Assembly (NCBI RefSeq): GCF_019357415.1
Contig: NZ_CP048410.1
Location: 2,079,001 to 2,143,000, forward strand
Reading direction: 5' to 3'
DNA from: Gramella sp. MT6
Lineage (GTDB): Bacteria > Bacteroidota > Bacteroidia > Flavobacteriales > Flavobacteriaceae
DNA: 64,000 nt
Below the pieces are notes generated by a model. That model made no database searches and was not told the DNA's origin. It worked only from the letters and a program-made list of their open reading frames with translations. Within the stretch, counting starts at the first letter, position 1, and every line of letters begins with the position of its first letter. A program made the translations under genes and the position numbers. Positions 33,436-42,630 of the stretch are shown piece after piece.

Positions 33436-35676
33436 TTGAAGAAGAATTACTTTCTTTACTTCTTAGTGTGTTTTTTTCTCTGGAATAATTCCGGGGCACA
33501 AACATCTGATGAGATTTCTGAAGATTCACTCAGGGTTATTTCGGAAACTATTGCAGATCAGATGGGTAAGTACCATTATGAACAGGCGATAGAGCAGTCC
33601 CATAACCTTTTGGGCCTGGCAAAAGACAAGGAAAATTTTTACTACGTTACTAAGGCTTACAATTATTTAGGCCATGCTTATACCGATCAGGAGGATAGTG
33701 CGCGTGCTCGTAAAAATTATACACTTGGTCTGGAATATGCCAAACTAAGTAAGAATGACACTGTTCTAATGCATTCTTATAATAATCTTGGAAATATTTA
33801 TTCAGAGATCCCGGAAACTCAGGAAAAGGGAATCGCTTATTACAATAAAGTAATAGATATCGCTAATAGAATTGGTGCTACTTCAGAACTTATCGCTCCC
33901 AAGACGAATATTGGATGGACATACCTGGATGACGGTCAGTTCGAAAAAGCATTTCCTTATATCTATGGTTCTCTGGAATTAATGGATTCTCTGGTTCAGG
34001 AAAAACCGGAATATCTTAAAGAAATTGATTATTTCTATTCACCAATATATATGCTTCACGGCAGGTATTATTCTCATAAAAAACAATTCGATACCGCTAA
34101 GTATTATTTTGAGACCTCTATTGAGTTAGCAGAAAAAGATAGTTTGATATTTGAGGCTGCAGAGGCATATCAGGAGTATTCAAAAATGCTGGCGAGACAA
34201 GGAGATTATGAGGCTGCCTATTCCGCCCAGCAAAAGTTTATAGATTTTAAATCTATGATCTTCGAAAGCGAGAAGTTAAAGCAAACAGAGGTCGCTAACG
34301 CTAAATATAATATTAACCAGTATAAGAAGGATCTTTTAATTGCAGAGAAGGAGCAGAAGTATCAACATGACATCATTCAGAAATCTAAAGAGAAGGTGGT
34401 GGTCATGGTCTTTTCTTCCATAGGAATGATCTTTATCCTGGTATTTCTGTATAAAATTAACCGGGACCGGCAAAACCTAATTGAGAAACTGAAATTCAAG
34501 AACATCCAGTATAGGGATGCCAAGATCGAGGCCGAAAGACTTTCATTATTAAAAACCAGGTTTTTCAGTACCGTAAGTCATGAAATAAGAACTCCGTTAT
34601 ATGGAGTAGTGGGTTTAACTTCCCTTTTACTGGAAGATAAGAGTCTGAATAAACATAAGGCTGACCTTAAGTCTTTAAAATTCTCAGCAGATTATTTACT
34701 GGCCCTTATCAATGATGTACTCCAAATGAACAAGATGGAGTCTAATGAGGTGAAACTGGAAAATGTTTCTTTCAGCCTGAATGATCTTATGAACAGTATT
34801 GTAAATAGCTTTGAGTTTACGAGAGTTCAGAACAAGAACATTATCCACTTGGAGGTAGACAAGGACATACCAACTTTCTTAATTGGAGATTCCATACGGC
34901 TTTCCCAGATTCTTATGAACCTGGTGGGGAATGCCACGAAATTTACCGAAAGAGGAAATATATATATAACCGCAAAACAAACTGATTCTTCAGAAGATAG
35001 ATCGAAAATATTTTTTGAGATCAAAGATGACGGCCCCGGGATTCCGGAAAGTAAAAAGAAGGTGATCTTTGAAGAATTCTCTCAGTTGAGCAATTCAAAT
35101 TATAATTACCAGGGCACCGGTCTCGGACTTCCTATAGTGAAAAGGTTACTGAAACTTTTCAATTCCAGGATCACCCTTGAAAGTAAAGAAGGAGAGGGCT
35201 CTGCCTTTAGTTTTTACATAACCTTTAAAAAGGACAACTCTAAAAAGGAACAGCCCACAGAGATCGAGCCTTCAGATTTTATTGATCATTCCGGGAAAAA
35301 GAAGATCTTAATAGTGGACGATAACAGGATTAACCAGGTGGTTACCAAAAGGATCCTGGAAAAGAAAGATTTTGAATGTGAGGTTGCCGGAGACGGACAT
35401 CAGGCAATTGAAATGGTTAATAACGGGAAGTATGACCTGGTTTTAATGGATGTCAATATGCCGGGAATTTCTGGTCTGGAAGCATCTCTGGAGATCAGAA
35501 AATTTAACCGGGATATTCCAATTCTTGCGCTTACCGCCGTTGAGGTAGAGGAGATCAGGGAAGAGATCCAGGCGGCAGGCATGAGTGGGATTATTATTAA
35601 ACCTTATGATGTGCAGCAATTCTACCAGATCGTCTATAAAAATCTAAGTATTAATAAATTAACTGAAGAAGTTTAA
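33436..35676 (+). CDS. TPR-containing hybrid histidine kinase
   Basis: A 746-residue membrane sensor starting with a TTG codon; a signal peptide begins there (KKNYFLYFLVCFFLWNNSGAQ) and no in-frame ATG is near. Periplasmic TPR repeats cover about 45-290, one membrane helix 321-339, a coiled coil to about 375, HisKA with His382 (STVSHEIRTPLYG), HATPase with N499 and DDGPGIPESK and GTGLGLPIVKR (531-570), and a receiver domain with Asp628/629, Asp672, Thr700 and Lys722. There is no DNA-binding domain, so it needs a partner. It is convergent with a lipoprotein gene four bases away. Confidence 0.92.
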   Translation: MKKNYFLYFLVCFFLWNNSGAQTSDEISEDSLRVISETIADQMGKYHYEQAIEQSHNLLGLAKDKENFYYVTKAYNYLGHAYTDQEDSARARKNYTLGLEYAKLSKNDTVLMHSYNNLGNIYSEIPETQEKGIAYYNKVIDIANRIGATSELIAPKTNIGWTYLDDGQFEKAFPYIYGSLELMDSLVQEKPEYLKEIDYFYSPIYMLHGRYYSHKKQFDTAKYYFETSIELAEKDSLIFEAAEAYQEYSKMLARQGDYEAAYSAQQKFIDFKSMIFESEKLKQTEVANAKYNINQYKKDLLIAEKEQKYQHDIIQKSKEKVVVMVFSSIGMIFILVFLYKINRDRQNLIEKLKFKNIQYRDAKIEAERLSLLKTRFFSTVSHEIRTPLYGVVGLTSLLLEDKSLNKHKADLKSLKFSADYLLALINDVLQMNKMESNEVKLENVSFSLNDLMNSIVNSFEFTRVQNKNIIHLEVDKDIPTFLIGDSIRLSQILMNLVGNATKFTERGNIYITAKQTDSSEDRSKIFFEIKDDGPGIPESKKKVIFEEFSQLSNSNYNYQGTGLGLPIVKRLLKLFNSRITLESKEGEGSAFSFYITFKKDNSKKEQPTEIEPSDFIDHSGKKKILIVDDNRINQVVTKRILEKKDFECEVAGDGHQAIEMVNNGKYDLVLMDVNMPGISGLEASLEIRKFNRDIPILALTAVEVEEIREEIQAAGMSGIIIKPYDVQQFYQIVYKNLSINKLTEEV

Positions 35677-35680
35677 ATAC

Positions 35681-36496
35681 TTATTTCTTCACTGGTTTAG
35701 CTGCAGTGGGTGCCTCAAAGTAACCTTCCTCTGGTTTGAAAAAATTAAAATTCGAAAGAGTAGCCTCTCCTAGTTTTTCACCAAAACCATCCTGTTCGCT
35801 CCAGTTATGGAAGCTCCATTTCGTTGCTAGACCTACATCTTCATAATTCTGGTAATCTGAATAAATTATAGCGTGCGGATCCTCTTCTGCCTTCTCTCGC
35901 TCTTTACTAAAGGTTACAATATATGCTGCCGCTTTCAGCCGGTTTGTTTCTGGATCTTTATAAATGATATACCAGTCGTCTGGTGAATCGCCTATGTTCG
36001 ATTCAAAACTCAGCTTAGCAGTTTCATATTCAAGGCTATCCAATTCTCGAGATTCCTGTTTTTCCCATACTGTTCCCGGGTCTGTTAATTTAAAAGGCAT
36101 AGCGAAAAAATATTGCCAGGTAAAAATATCAAATCTGGCACCTTCTACATTTGCTGAATCTGGAGTTATAAAAACTTCATCTCCGTTATAAATGATGGAA
36201 GTTCCGTCTGATTTATCCAATCTTACTTTAGAGGAATTAGTGGTCATGCTAACCGTTCCATCAAGCCTTGTGCTTCCGCCAAATTCAAGATTGATATCGA
36301 AAGAAATGGCTTGCCTGGTCATAAAAGCTGCTTTGTTGTGAGCTTCTTCAATATTCTCAGAAAAGGAGAATACTTTAGGCGGTGTTGCTCCATCTCCAAT
36401 TCCGTTATCTGGTTCTACAGGAATTTTTTCTTCAGGATTATTCTGTTTACAGCTTATGATCAATAGGAAAGCGAAAAGGAGGCTTATTTTCTTCAT
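35681..36496 (-). CDS. lipoprotein (LolA-like, DUF6503-type)
   Basis: A 271-residue lipoprotein with a signal peptide ending in IISC (Cys16). The central part (ISFDINLEFGGSTRLDGTVSMTTNSSKVRLD... through WYIIYKDPETNRLKAAAYIV) is a beta-rich half-barrel like LolA/LolB or the DUF6503 family; the family name is from memory and not checked. The role is unknown. It is convergent with the kinase gene; no terminator fits in the four-base gap. Confidence 0.65.
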   Translation of the reverse strand: MKKISLLFAFLLIISCKQNNPEEKIPVEPDNGIGDGATPPKVFSFSENIEEAHNKAAFMTRQAISFDINLEFGGSTRLDGTVSMTTNSSKVRLDKSDGTSIIYNGDEVFITPDSANVEGARFDIFTWQYFFAMPFKLTDPGTVWEKQESRELDSLEYETAKLSFESNIGDSPDDWYIIYKDPETNRLKAAAYIVTFSKEREKAEEDPHAIIYSDYQNYEDVGLATKWSFHNWSEQDGFGEKLGEATLSNFNFFKPEEGYFEAPTAAKPVKK

Positions 36497-36540
36497 TAGA
36501 AAAGGTTTTGTTTAAAAGTACGAAAGAAAAGGGACTGACA

Positions 36541-36572
36541 TAAAAAAACCGCTTCCCAAATGGAAAGCGGTT
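36541..36572 (-). terminator. htpG terminator
   Basis: AACCGCTT / AAGCGGTT (36547-36554, 36565-36572) followed on the minus strand by a run of seven T. It is 22 bases after the htpG stop. Confidence 0.8.
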
Positions 36573-36594
36573 CATAATGGAATCTAAATAGATC

Positions 36595-38481
36595 CTATTT
36601 TACCATTTCAAAACTTCTCTTGATGAAATTAGTTAATTCTTCACCCTTTAATAAATTCTGAGAAAGTCTCGCCAGGTCTAAGGACTGCTTGATTAGACGC
36701 TGTTGTTTTTTCTCTGTTTTGGTATTAAGGATTGTATTGATGAGTTCGTGATTTGTGTTCACCACAAGGTTATACATTTCAGGCATATTACCCATTCCAA
36801 ACATTCCACCACCACCGGTTTGCTGCATTTCTTTCATTCTACGCATAAATTCGGGCTGGGTGATGATAAGTGGCGCAGCATTACTGTCCATAGCTTCCAT
36901 CTGGATAGTGTATTTTTCTGATGGGATCACCTTTTCAAAATCACTTTTCAGTTTCTCTTTTTCTTCTTCTGAAAGTTTAGAGATCTTATCCTCATCTTTT
37001 TTGATAAGGTTATCTACGTGATCTGAATCTACACGTACAAATGAGATCTTTTCTTTAGAAGTTTCCAGTTTTTGCAATAAGTGGGAAACGATTGGAGAAT
37101 CCAGTAACAGTACTTTATACCCTTTATCTTTCGCAGCTTCGATATAGCTGTGCTGCTCATTTTCATTAGAAGCATAAAGCACCACCACATTCCCGTCTTT
37201 ATCGGTCTGGTTTTCTTTGATCTTTTCTTCCAGTTCAGTGAAAGTATAATACTCGCCGTCTGTGGTTGGATATAGAGCGAATTTGTCTGCTTTTTCGAAG
37301 AACTTATCCTCGGTAAGCATACCATATTCTATAACGATCTTAATATCGTTCCATTTCTTCTCAAAATCTTCCCTGTTATTATTGAAAAGACTCTTCAGCT
37401 TATCTGCCACTTTCCTGGTGATATAGCTAGAGATCTTTTTCACGGCACCATCTGCCTGCAGGTAAGATCTGGAAACGTTAAGTGGAATATCTGGTGAATC
37501 TATCACTCCTCTCAGCATAGTTAGGAATTCAGGAACGATACCTTCAACATTATCGGTTACAAAAACCTGGTTCTGGTAAAGCTGAATTTTATCCTTCTGG
37601 ATATTCATATCCTGGGCCATTCTAGGGAAATAAAGGATTCCCGTAAGGTTGAAAGGATAATCTACATTTAAGTGTATATGGAATAATGGCTCCTCGAATT
37701 GCATAGGATACAATTCTCTGTAGAACTCATTATAATCTTTTTCTTCAAGATCTGTAGGTTGCTTGGTCCATGCTGGTTCCGGATTGTTGATGATATTATC
37801 AACGGTCTTAGTTTCCGGTTTTGCATCCTCCTTAGCATCTTCAGGAAGAGGAAGGGTTTCTTCCTTGGTTCCAAATTTGATCGGGATTGGCATAAACTTG
37901 TTATACTTCACCAATAATTCCTGAATACGGTTCTCTTCTAAAAATTCCTTGTCATCTTCATTAATATGAAGTATGACCTCAGTACCGTGCTCTTTTTTAT
38001 CTCCTTCTTCAAGGGTGAATTCTGTAGTACCTTCACAAACCCAATGAGCGGCTGGCTCATCTTTATGAGATTTTGTAAGTATTTCAACTTTATTCGCTAC
38101 CATAAAGGCCGAATAGAATCCCAGGCCAAAATGGCCGATAATTCCACTGTCCTTGGCGGAATCTTTATATTTATGTAAGAACTCTTCAGCCCCAGAAAAA
38201 GCAACTTCGTTGATGTACTTTTCTACTTCTTCTTTGGTCATCCCAATTCCCTGGTCTGTAATGTGAAGCGTTTTATTCTCTTTATTGATCTTCACTTCGA
38301 TCACAGGGTTACCATAGTCTACATTGGCCTCGCCAAGGCTACTAAGGTGCTTAAGTTTAAGAGTCGCATCGGTTGCATTTGATATAAGCTCCCTCAAAAA
38401 GATTTCATGATCACTGTATAAAAACTTCTTGATGAGCGGAAAAATGTTTTCAACAGATACATTTATTTTTCCGGTTGCCAT
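36595..38481 (-). CDS. htpG: molecular chaperone HtpG (Hsp90)
   Basis: A 628-residue Hsp90. The N-terminal ATPase domain has LISNATDATLKLKHL, DQGIGMTKEEV and GHFGLGFYSAFMVA; the middle domain has RGVIDSPDIPLNVSRSYLQ; the C-terminal dimerisation domain has no MEEVD, as usual for bacteria. The linker between domains is charged (PLPEDAKEDAKPETK, about 200-225). It helps fold or protect client proteins under stress. It has its own terminator, and no obvious heat-shock operator upstream. Confidence 0.97.
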   Translation of the reverse strand: MATGKINVSVENIFPLIKKFLYSDHEIFLRELISNATDATLKLKHLSSLGEANVDYGNPVIEVKINKENKTLHITDQGIGMTKEEVEKYINEVAFSGAEEFLHKYKDSAKDSGIIGHFGLGFYSAFMVANKVEILTKSHKDEPAAHWVCEGTTEFTLEEGDKKEHGTEVILHINEDDKEFLEENRIQELLVKYNKFMPIPIKFGTKEETLPLPEDAKEDAKPETKTVDNIINNPEPAWTKQPTDLEEKDYNEFYRELYPMQFEEPLFHIHLNVDYPFNLTGILYFPRMAQDMNIQKDKIQLYQNQVFVTDNVEGIVPEFLTMLRGVIDSPDIPLNVSRSYLQADGAVKKISSYITRKVADKLKSLFNNNREDFEKKWNDIKIVIEYGMLTEDKFFEKADKFALYPTTDGEYYTFTELEEKIKENQTDKDGNVVVLYASNENEQHSYIEAAKDKGYKVLLLDSPIVSHLLQKLETSKEKISFVRVDSDHVDNLIKKDEDKISKLSEEEKEKLKSDFEKVIPSEKYTIQMEAMDSNAAPLIITQPEFMRRMKEMQQTGGGGMFGMGNMPEMYNLVVNTNHELINTILNTKTEKKQQRLIKQSLDLARLSQNLLKGEELTNFIKRSFEMVK

Positions 38482-38694
38482 ATTTATAGTTTTAAATTTT
38501 GATTCACTCTCCTGATTTCAAAAAAAATACCATTAGTGATTTGCTGTCAAACTGGCACGATGTGTAATTAGCCACTGTCTAAAACGTCTAAAAACCTGAA
38601 CATGAAGAGACAATGAAATTTTTAACAATAAATTGTTTAAACTTTAAGTGAATTACTTAAACAAAGTTGTAAATTTATATCAGAATTAAAAGTT

Positions 38695-39366
38695 ATGGCA
38701 AAGAAATCAGGAAATAGTAAAGTGAAGACAGCTCCAACTGCAGATAAATTGATTGCTATATATATGGATTACGTACTCGAGCATGAGAAAACTCCAAAAA
38801 GTGTATATAAGTTCGCCAAGGATAATGATATGACCGAGGCAGATTTCTATAAGCATTTTGGAAGTTTTGAAGGCTTAAGAAAAGCGATCTGGGATAAGTT
38901 TTTCGAGAACAGCATAAATGTAATGGAAAAGTCCAAGGAGTACACGACTTTCGATAATCGTGAAAAGCTACTTACTTTTTTCTATACATTTTTTGAAGTA
39001 CTCACGGCAAACCGAAGTTACGTTCTTTACGTACTTAATGAACACGGACAGTCATTAAAAGGTTTGGATCAGTTGAAAACTTTAAGAAAGAAAATCAAGA
39101 ATTACGCAAAGACTCTTATTCAGGATGGCAACAGAGAAAAGTCATTGAAATTGTTTCAGCAAAATGAAATGATCTTTTCTGAAGGAGTTTGGGTACAGTT
39201 CTTATTCTTATTGAAATTCTGGATGGATGACAATTCTCCGGCATTTGAAAGTACAGATATAGCAATAGAAAAATCGGTGAACACGGTATTTGATCTATTT
39301 GATAACACTCCCTTAGAAAGAGTGGTAGATTTTGGAAAATTTCTGTGGAATGAAAGAATGGCGTGA
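38695..39366 (+). CDS. TetR-family transcriptional regulator
   Basis: A 223-residue regulator. Residues about 15-70 form a TetR-type helix-turn-helix (DKLIAIYMDYVLEHEKTPKSVYKFAKDNDMTEADFYKHFGSFEGLRKAIWDKF), and the rest is a helical ligand domain. The ligand is unknown. The first 14 residues are basic and disordered. It begins 18 bases before an ABC1 kinase gene, so it is likely to share its transcript. Confidence 0.85.
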   Translation: MAKKSGNSKVKTAPTADKLIAIYMDYVLEHEKTPKSVYKFAKDNDMTEADFYKHFGSFEGLRKAIWDKFFENSINVMEKSKEYTTFDNREKLLTFFYTFFEVLTANRSYVLYVLNEHGQSLKGLDQLKTLRKKIKNYAKTLIQDGNREKSLKLFQQNEMIFSEGVWVQFLFLLKFWMDDNSPAFESTDIAIEKSVNTVFDLFDNTPLERVVDFGKFLWNERMA

Positions 39367-39384
39367 GCCAAAAGTGATAGATAG

Positions 39385-40692
39385 ATGAAAACCATAGATA
39401 AAATACCAACAGGAAAAATAGGCAGGACCGGGAAGCTGGTTTCCACAGGAGTAAAAATCGGTGGAAATTACCTCAAATATTACGGGAAGAAAGCCTTTAA
39501 TCCTGAATTAACCAGGGACGAACTTGATGAGGACAACGCCTCAGATATTTATGATGGTCTTAAAAGTTTAAAGGGTAGTGCCCTTAAGGTTGCACAAATG
39601 CTCTCCATGGAGAAAAACCTTTTACCTGGAGCTTATGTTGAAAAATTCAGTCTGGCTCAGTTTAGTGTTCCACCACTTTCTGCTCCTTTGGTAAGAAAGA
39701 CATTTAAGAAATATCACGGAGAATATCCGGAAGATTTATATGATACGTTTGCAGCCCAATCGGTAAATGCGGCCAGCATCGGACAGGTGCATAAGGCCAC
39801 AAAAGAAGGGAAAAAACTTGCTGTGAAAATCCAATATCCGGGGGTTGCAGACAGTATCAGTTCAGATCTTGCTATGGTAAAGCCAATAGCTTTAAAGATG
39901 TTCAATCTTCAGGCTAAAGATTCAGAAAAATATTTTCAAGAAGTTGAAGGTAAACTTCTTGAAGAAACAGATTATATACTTGAAGTTAAACAGAGTAAGG
40001 AGATATCTCAAGCTTCAGCGCATATTCCAAATCTAAGATTCCCCAAATACTATGAAGACCTTTCCAGTGAACGTATTATCACGATGGATTGGATGGATGG
40101 TATGCACCTAAGCGAATTTGCTAAAAAGAATGAAGATCAGGAACTGGCGAATAAAATAGGACAGGCCCTTTGGGATTTTTATATGTTCCAGATCCATGGA
40201 TTAAAGCAAGTGCACGCAGATCCGCATCCTGGTAATTTCCTGGTAGATAAAGATGAAAATCTTATCGCGATAGATTTTGGATGTATCAAGCAGATACCTG
40301 AAGATTTTTATGAACCTTATTTCTCCCTTACAAATAGAGAAAATTTAAATAATAAGGAATTCTTTTTTGAAAGGCTTTATGAGCTTGAAATCCTGAATAA
40401 GAAAGATTCAGAAAAAGAGAAAGAGTTCTTTTCAGAAATGTTTCATGAGATGTTTACCATGTTTTCGACACCATATCAGTCTGAAAAATTTGATTTTACA
40501 GATGAAAAGTTCTGGAAACATCTTACAGAATTGAGTGAAAAATATTCGAAAGACCCTGAATTACGAAGAATGAATGGAAATAGAGGAAGTAGACATTTTC
40601 TCTATATGAGTAGGACCTTTTTTGGCCTTTATAATCTATTACATGATCTTAAAGCGAAAGTAGACATTCAAAATTTTAGAGTGTATCTCTAA
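39385..40692 (+). CDS. ABC1/UbiB-family kinase-like protein
   Basis: A 435-residue member of the ABC1/ADCK/UbiB atypical kinase family, which in other organisms supports quinone synthesis or lipid homeostasis. Motifs: SALKVAQMLSME (the KxGQ motif, here with Ala for Gly), AASIGQVHKA (Ala-rich loop), VKIQYPGV (Lys), EETDYILE, QVHADPHPGNFLV and AIDFGCIKQ (DFG-like). The Ala in place of Gly in KxGQ is unusual and should be weighed. No membrane helix. It is followed by a terminator. Confidence 0.85.
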   Translation: MKTIDKIPTGKIGRTGKLVSTGVKIGGNYLKYYGKKAFNPELTRDELDEDNASDIYDGLKSLKGSALKVAQMLSMEKNLLPGAYVEKFSLAQFSVPPLSAPLVRKTFKKYHGEYPEDLYDTFAAQSVNAASIGQVHKATKEGKKLAVKIQYPGVADSISSDLAMVKPIALKMFNLQAKDSEKYFQEVEGKLLEETDYILEVKQSKEISQASAHIPNLRFPKYYEDLSSERIITMDWMDGMHLSEFAKKNEDQELANKIGQALWDFYMFQIHGLKQVHADPHPGNFLVDKDENLIAIDFGCIKQIPEDFYEPYFSLTNRENLNNKEFFFERLYELEILNKKDSEKEKEFFSEMFHEMFTMFSTPYQSEKFDFTDEKFWKHLTELSEKYSKDPELRRMNGNRGSRHFLYMSRTFFGLYNLLHDLKAKVDIQNFRVYL

Positions 40693-40717
40693 TGGTTGAT
40701 TTATTGGTTAGGTTGTT

Positions 40718-40760
40718 AGGAAGCGTAGTCGATCCCAATCGGATGCGCTTCCTTTTTTTT
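40718..40760 (+). terminator. terminator of the TetR-ABC1 operon
   Basis: AGGAAGCG (40718-40725) pairs with CGCTTCCT (40746-40753); a CGAT/ATCG inner stem lies inside, and a T-run follows. Confidence 0.85.
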
Positions 40761-40991
40761 GATATAGAATAACCTGAAATAGGTCCAAATTTTCTCTAGG
40801 CTGTTATTTATGAGCCTCCTTCTGAAAGCTTTAATATTAATCTTTACAAAAGCCGATGCTTCTGAATCCTTCATGAGGAATTTCAGTTTCTAACTCAAAT
40901 GAAGAATGTAAGTTTTATCGAAATTTAACTGAGATCAAGAAGAGAATCAATGTTAATGTTTGTTATATTGCGGGCCCGTTTTTTTACAATT

Positions 40992-41007
40992 TGATTAAAT
41001 TTAATCA
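40992..41007. promoter_or_regulatory. 16-bp perfect palindrome before the KAS III gene
   Basis: TGATTAAATTTAATCA reads the same on both strands. It lies 31 bases upstream of the start codon, a fitting place for a repressor that blocks the promoter or the early transcript. No regulator is adjacent. Confidence 0.5.
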
Positions 41008-41037
41008 GAATAATTTTTAATATCATAATTATCGTCC

Positions 41038-42048
41038 ATGTATCAGACAAAAATTGCAGGATTAGGAAAATATGTTCCGGAAAACGTTGTTACGAATGAT
41101 GACCTTTCCAAATTGATGGAGACTAATGACGAATGGATCACTGAGCGCACAGGAATTAAAGAACGAAGACATATTAAAAAAGGTGATGGCAATTCTACAG
41201 CTGTCATGGGTTTTAAAGCAGCTAAAATTGCTATAGAACGTGCAGGAATATCAAAAGACGATATAGATCTTATTGTTTTTGCAACCTTAAGTCCCGACTA
41301 TTATTTTCCAGGATGTGGTGTACAGGTTCAGGAAATGCTGGATATTGATACTTGTCCCGCACTAGATGTTCGTAACCAGTGTAGTGGATTTGTGTATGGG
41401 CTTTCTGTAGCAGACCAGTTCATTAAAACAGGAATGTATAAGAATGTTTTGGTGATAGGTAGCGAGAACCATAGTGGAGGCCTGGATTTTACAACCAGGG
41501 GACGCTCTGTTTCTGTGATCTTTGGTGATGGAGCAGGGGCAGCCGTTCTTACAAGAAGTGATCACAATGGCCAGGGAATTTTATCTACGCACCTTCATTC
41601 TGAAGGGAAACACGCTTTAGAACTTTCCTTGAAAGGACCAAGTACAGAACATTGGGTGCCGGAGATTATCGCGGAAAATCCACAGGGAGATGATATCCCA
41701 TATTATCCTTACATGAACGGCCAGTTTGTATTTAAGAATGCCATTCAGCGTTTTTCAGAAGTTATTAATGAAGGATTACAGGCTAATGGTCTGGAAGTTT
41801 CAGATATCGATATGCTTATTCCACACCAGGCAAATCTTAGAATCTCTCAGTTCGTTCAGCAGAAATTCAAATTGAATGACGACCAGGTTTATAATAACAT
41901 TCAGCGATACGGAAATACAACTGCTGCTTCTATCCCGATTGCTCTTACTGAGGCCTGGGAAGAAGGAAAGATTAAAGAAGAAGATGTGGTGGTGCTTGCT
42001 GCTTTTGGTAGTGGGTTTACCTGGGGAAGTGCGATCATTAAATGGTAG
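41038..42048 (+). CDS. 3-oxoacyl-ACP synthase III family protein
   Basis: A 336-residue KAS III-like enzyme that condenses acyl-CoA with malonyl-ACP. The triad is complete: Cys115 (NQCSGFVYG), His263 (IPHQANLRIS), Asn293 (YGNTTAASIP). The N-terminal TNDDLSKLMETNDEWITERTGI is typical of FabH. It is not next to plsX or rpmF, the usual fabH neighbours, so it may be a second copy or have a special acyl substrate. It begins 31 bases after a palindrome and is followed by a terminator. Confidence 0.9.
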   Translation: MYQTKIAGLGKYVPENVVTNDDLSKLMETNDEWITERTGIKERRHIKKGDGNSTAVMGFKAAKIAIERAGISKDDIDLIVFATLSPDYYFPGCGVQVQEMLDIDTCPALDVRNQCSGFVYGLSVADQFIKTGMYKNVLVIGSENHSGGLDFTTRGRSVSVIFGDGAGAAVLTRSDHNGQGILSTHLHSEGKHALELSLKGPSTEHWVPEIIAENPQGDDIPYYPYMNGQFVFKNAIQRFSEVINEGLQANGLEVSDIDMLIPHQANLRISQFVQQKFKLNDDQVYNNIQRYGNTTAASIPIALTEAWEEGKIKEEDVVVLAAFGSGFTWGSAIIKW

Positions 42049-42076
42049 GAAACCTATTTCTAAGAATATAATTTAT

Positions 42077-42100
42077 AAACTCCCGCTTTACCGGGAGTTT
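42077..42100 (+). terminator. KAS III gene terminator
   Basis: ACTCCCG / CGGGAGT with a CTTTAC loop is followed by TTTC and a further T-run. Confidence 0.75.
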
Positions 42101-42109
42101 TCTATTTTT

Positions 42110-42319
42110 TTAAACACCTTTATAATATTTCCACAAGTCGTATATACCAAAAGCGATAAAACCTATAGCAAGTAAAATTCCGAAAGTATCAGGTTCAGAG
42201 GTTTGCAGTTTTTGGTAAAGCCTGAAACTACCATATCCAAGGAACAGAATTCCCAGGATAAGGCTCCATTTGTTTCTCTGAGGTTTGGGATCACCATTAT
42301 TTATTTCCTCGTTATTCAT
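42110..42319 (-). CDS. small two-span membrane protein
   Basis: A 69-residue protein with a charged N-terminus (NNEEINNGDPKPQRNK) and two hydrophobic spans (about 18-36 and 46-62). No known motif. Its start overlaps the end of the DUF2007 gene by eight bases, which suggests coupling. It may be a small inner-membrane accessory of that protein. Confidence 0.75.
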   Translation of the reverse strand: MNNEEINNGDPKPQRNKWSLILGILFLGYGSFRLYQKLQTSEPDTFGILLAIGFIAFGIYDLWKYYKGV

Positions 42320-42557
42320 TATTGAAATCTTTCGGGAAGGTTTCTTTGGCGATCTTTACAGCTTTCTCATATTCCCTCTCCAGGACAAAAAGCAAGACCT
42401 GTCCAGGCAATCCTCCTCCAAAACCGGCTCTTAGTCCAGAATCAAAGTCATTACGCACCCGGGAGTGTATTCCTTCTTTATCAAATAATTCCTGTAAATA
42501 TTGTACGTTGGTTTCAGGGCCGGTATAGACCCTTTTATAGCTCTCTTCTACACTCAT
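42312..42557 (-). CDS. DUF2007 protein
   Basis: An 81-residue protein of the DUF2007 (GlnB-like fold) family: VYTGPETNVQYLQELFDKEGIHSRVRND, then FVLEREYEKAVKIAKETF. Members are proposed to be small signalling or binding modules; function is unknown. It overlaps the following membrane-protein gene by eight bases. Confidence 0.82.
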   Translation of the reverse strand: MSVEESYKRVYTGPETNVQYLQELFDKEGIHSRVRNDFDSGLRAGFGGGLPGQVLLFVLEREYEKAVKIAKETFPKDFNNE

Positions 42558-42630
42558 CGTTTAAAGTTTATCACCCTAAATTACGAATTAGGAAGTTGGC
42601 ATTTTAATAATTTAGACTGAAATTAACTTT

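Larger units (their letters stand above)
40693..41037. other. 345-bp gap: terminator, AT-rich leader, operator-like palindrome
   Basis: A terminator (40718-40760: AGGAAGCG/CGCTTCCT then seven T) closes the kinase operon. The rest is AT-rich with no gene. GCGGGCCCG at about 40970 and a perfect 16-bp palindrome at 40992-41007 lie before the KAS III gene. No tRNA or obvious small RNA. Confidence 0.7.
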
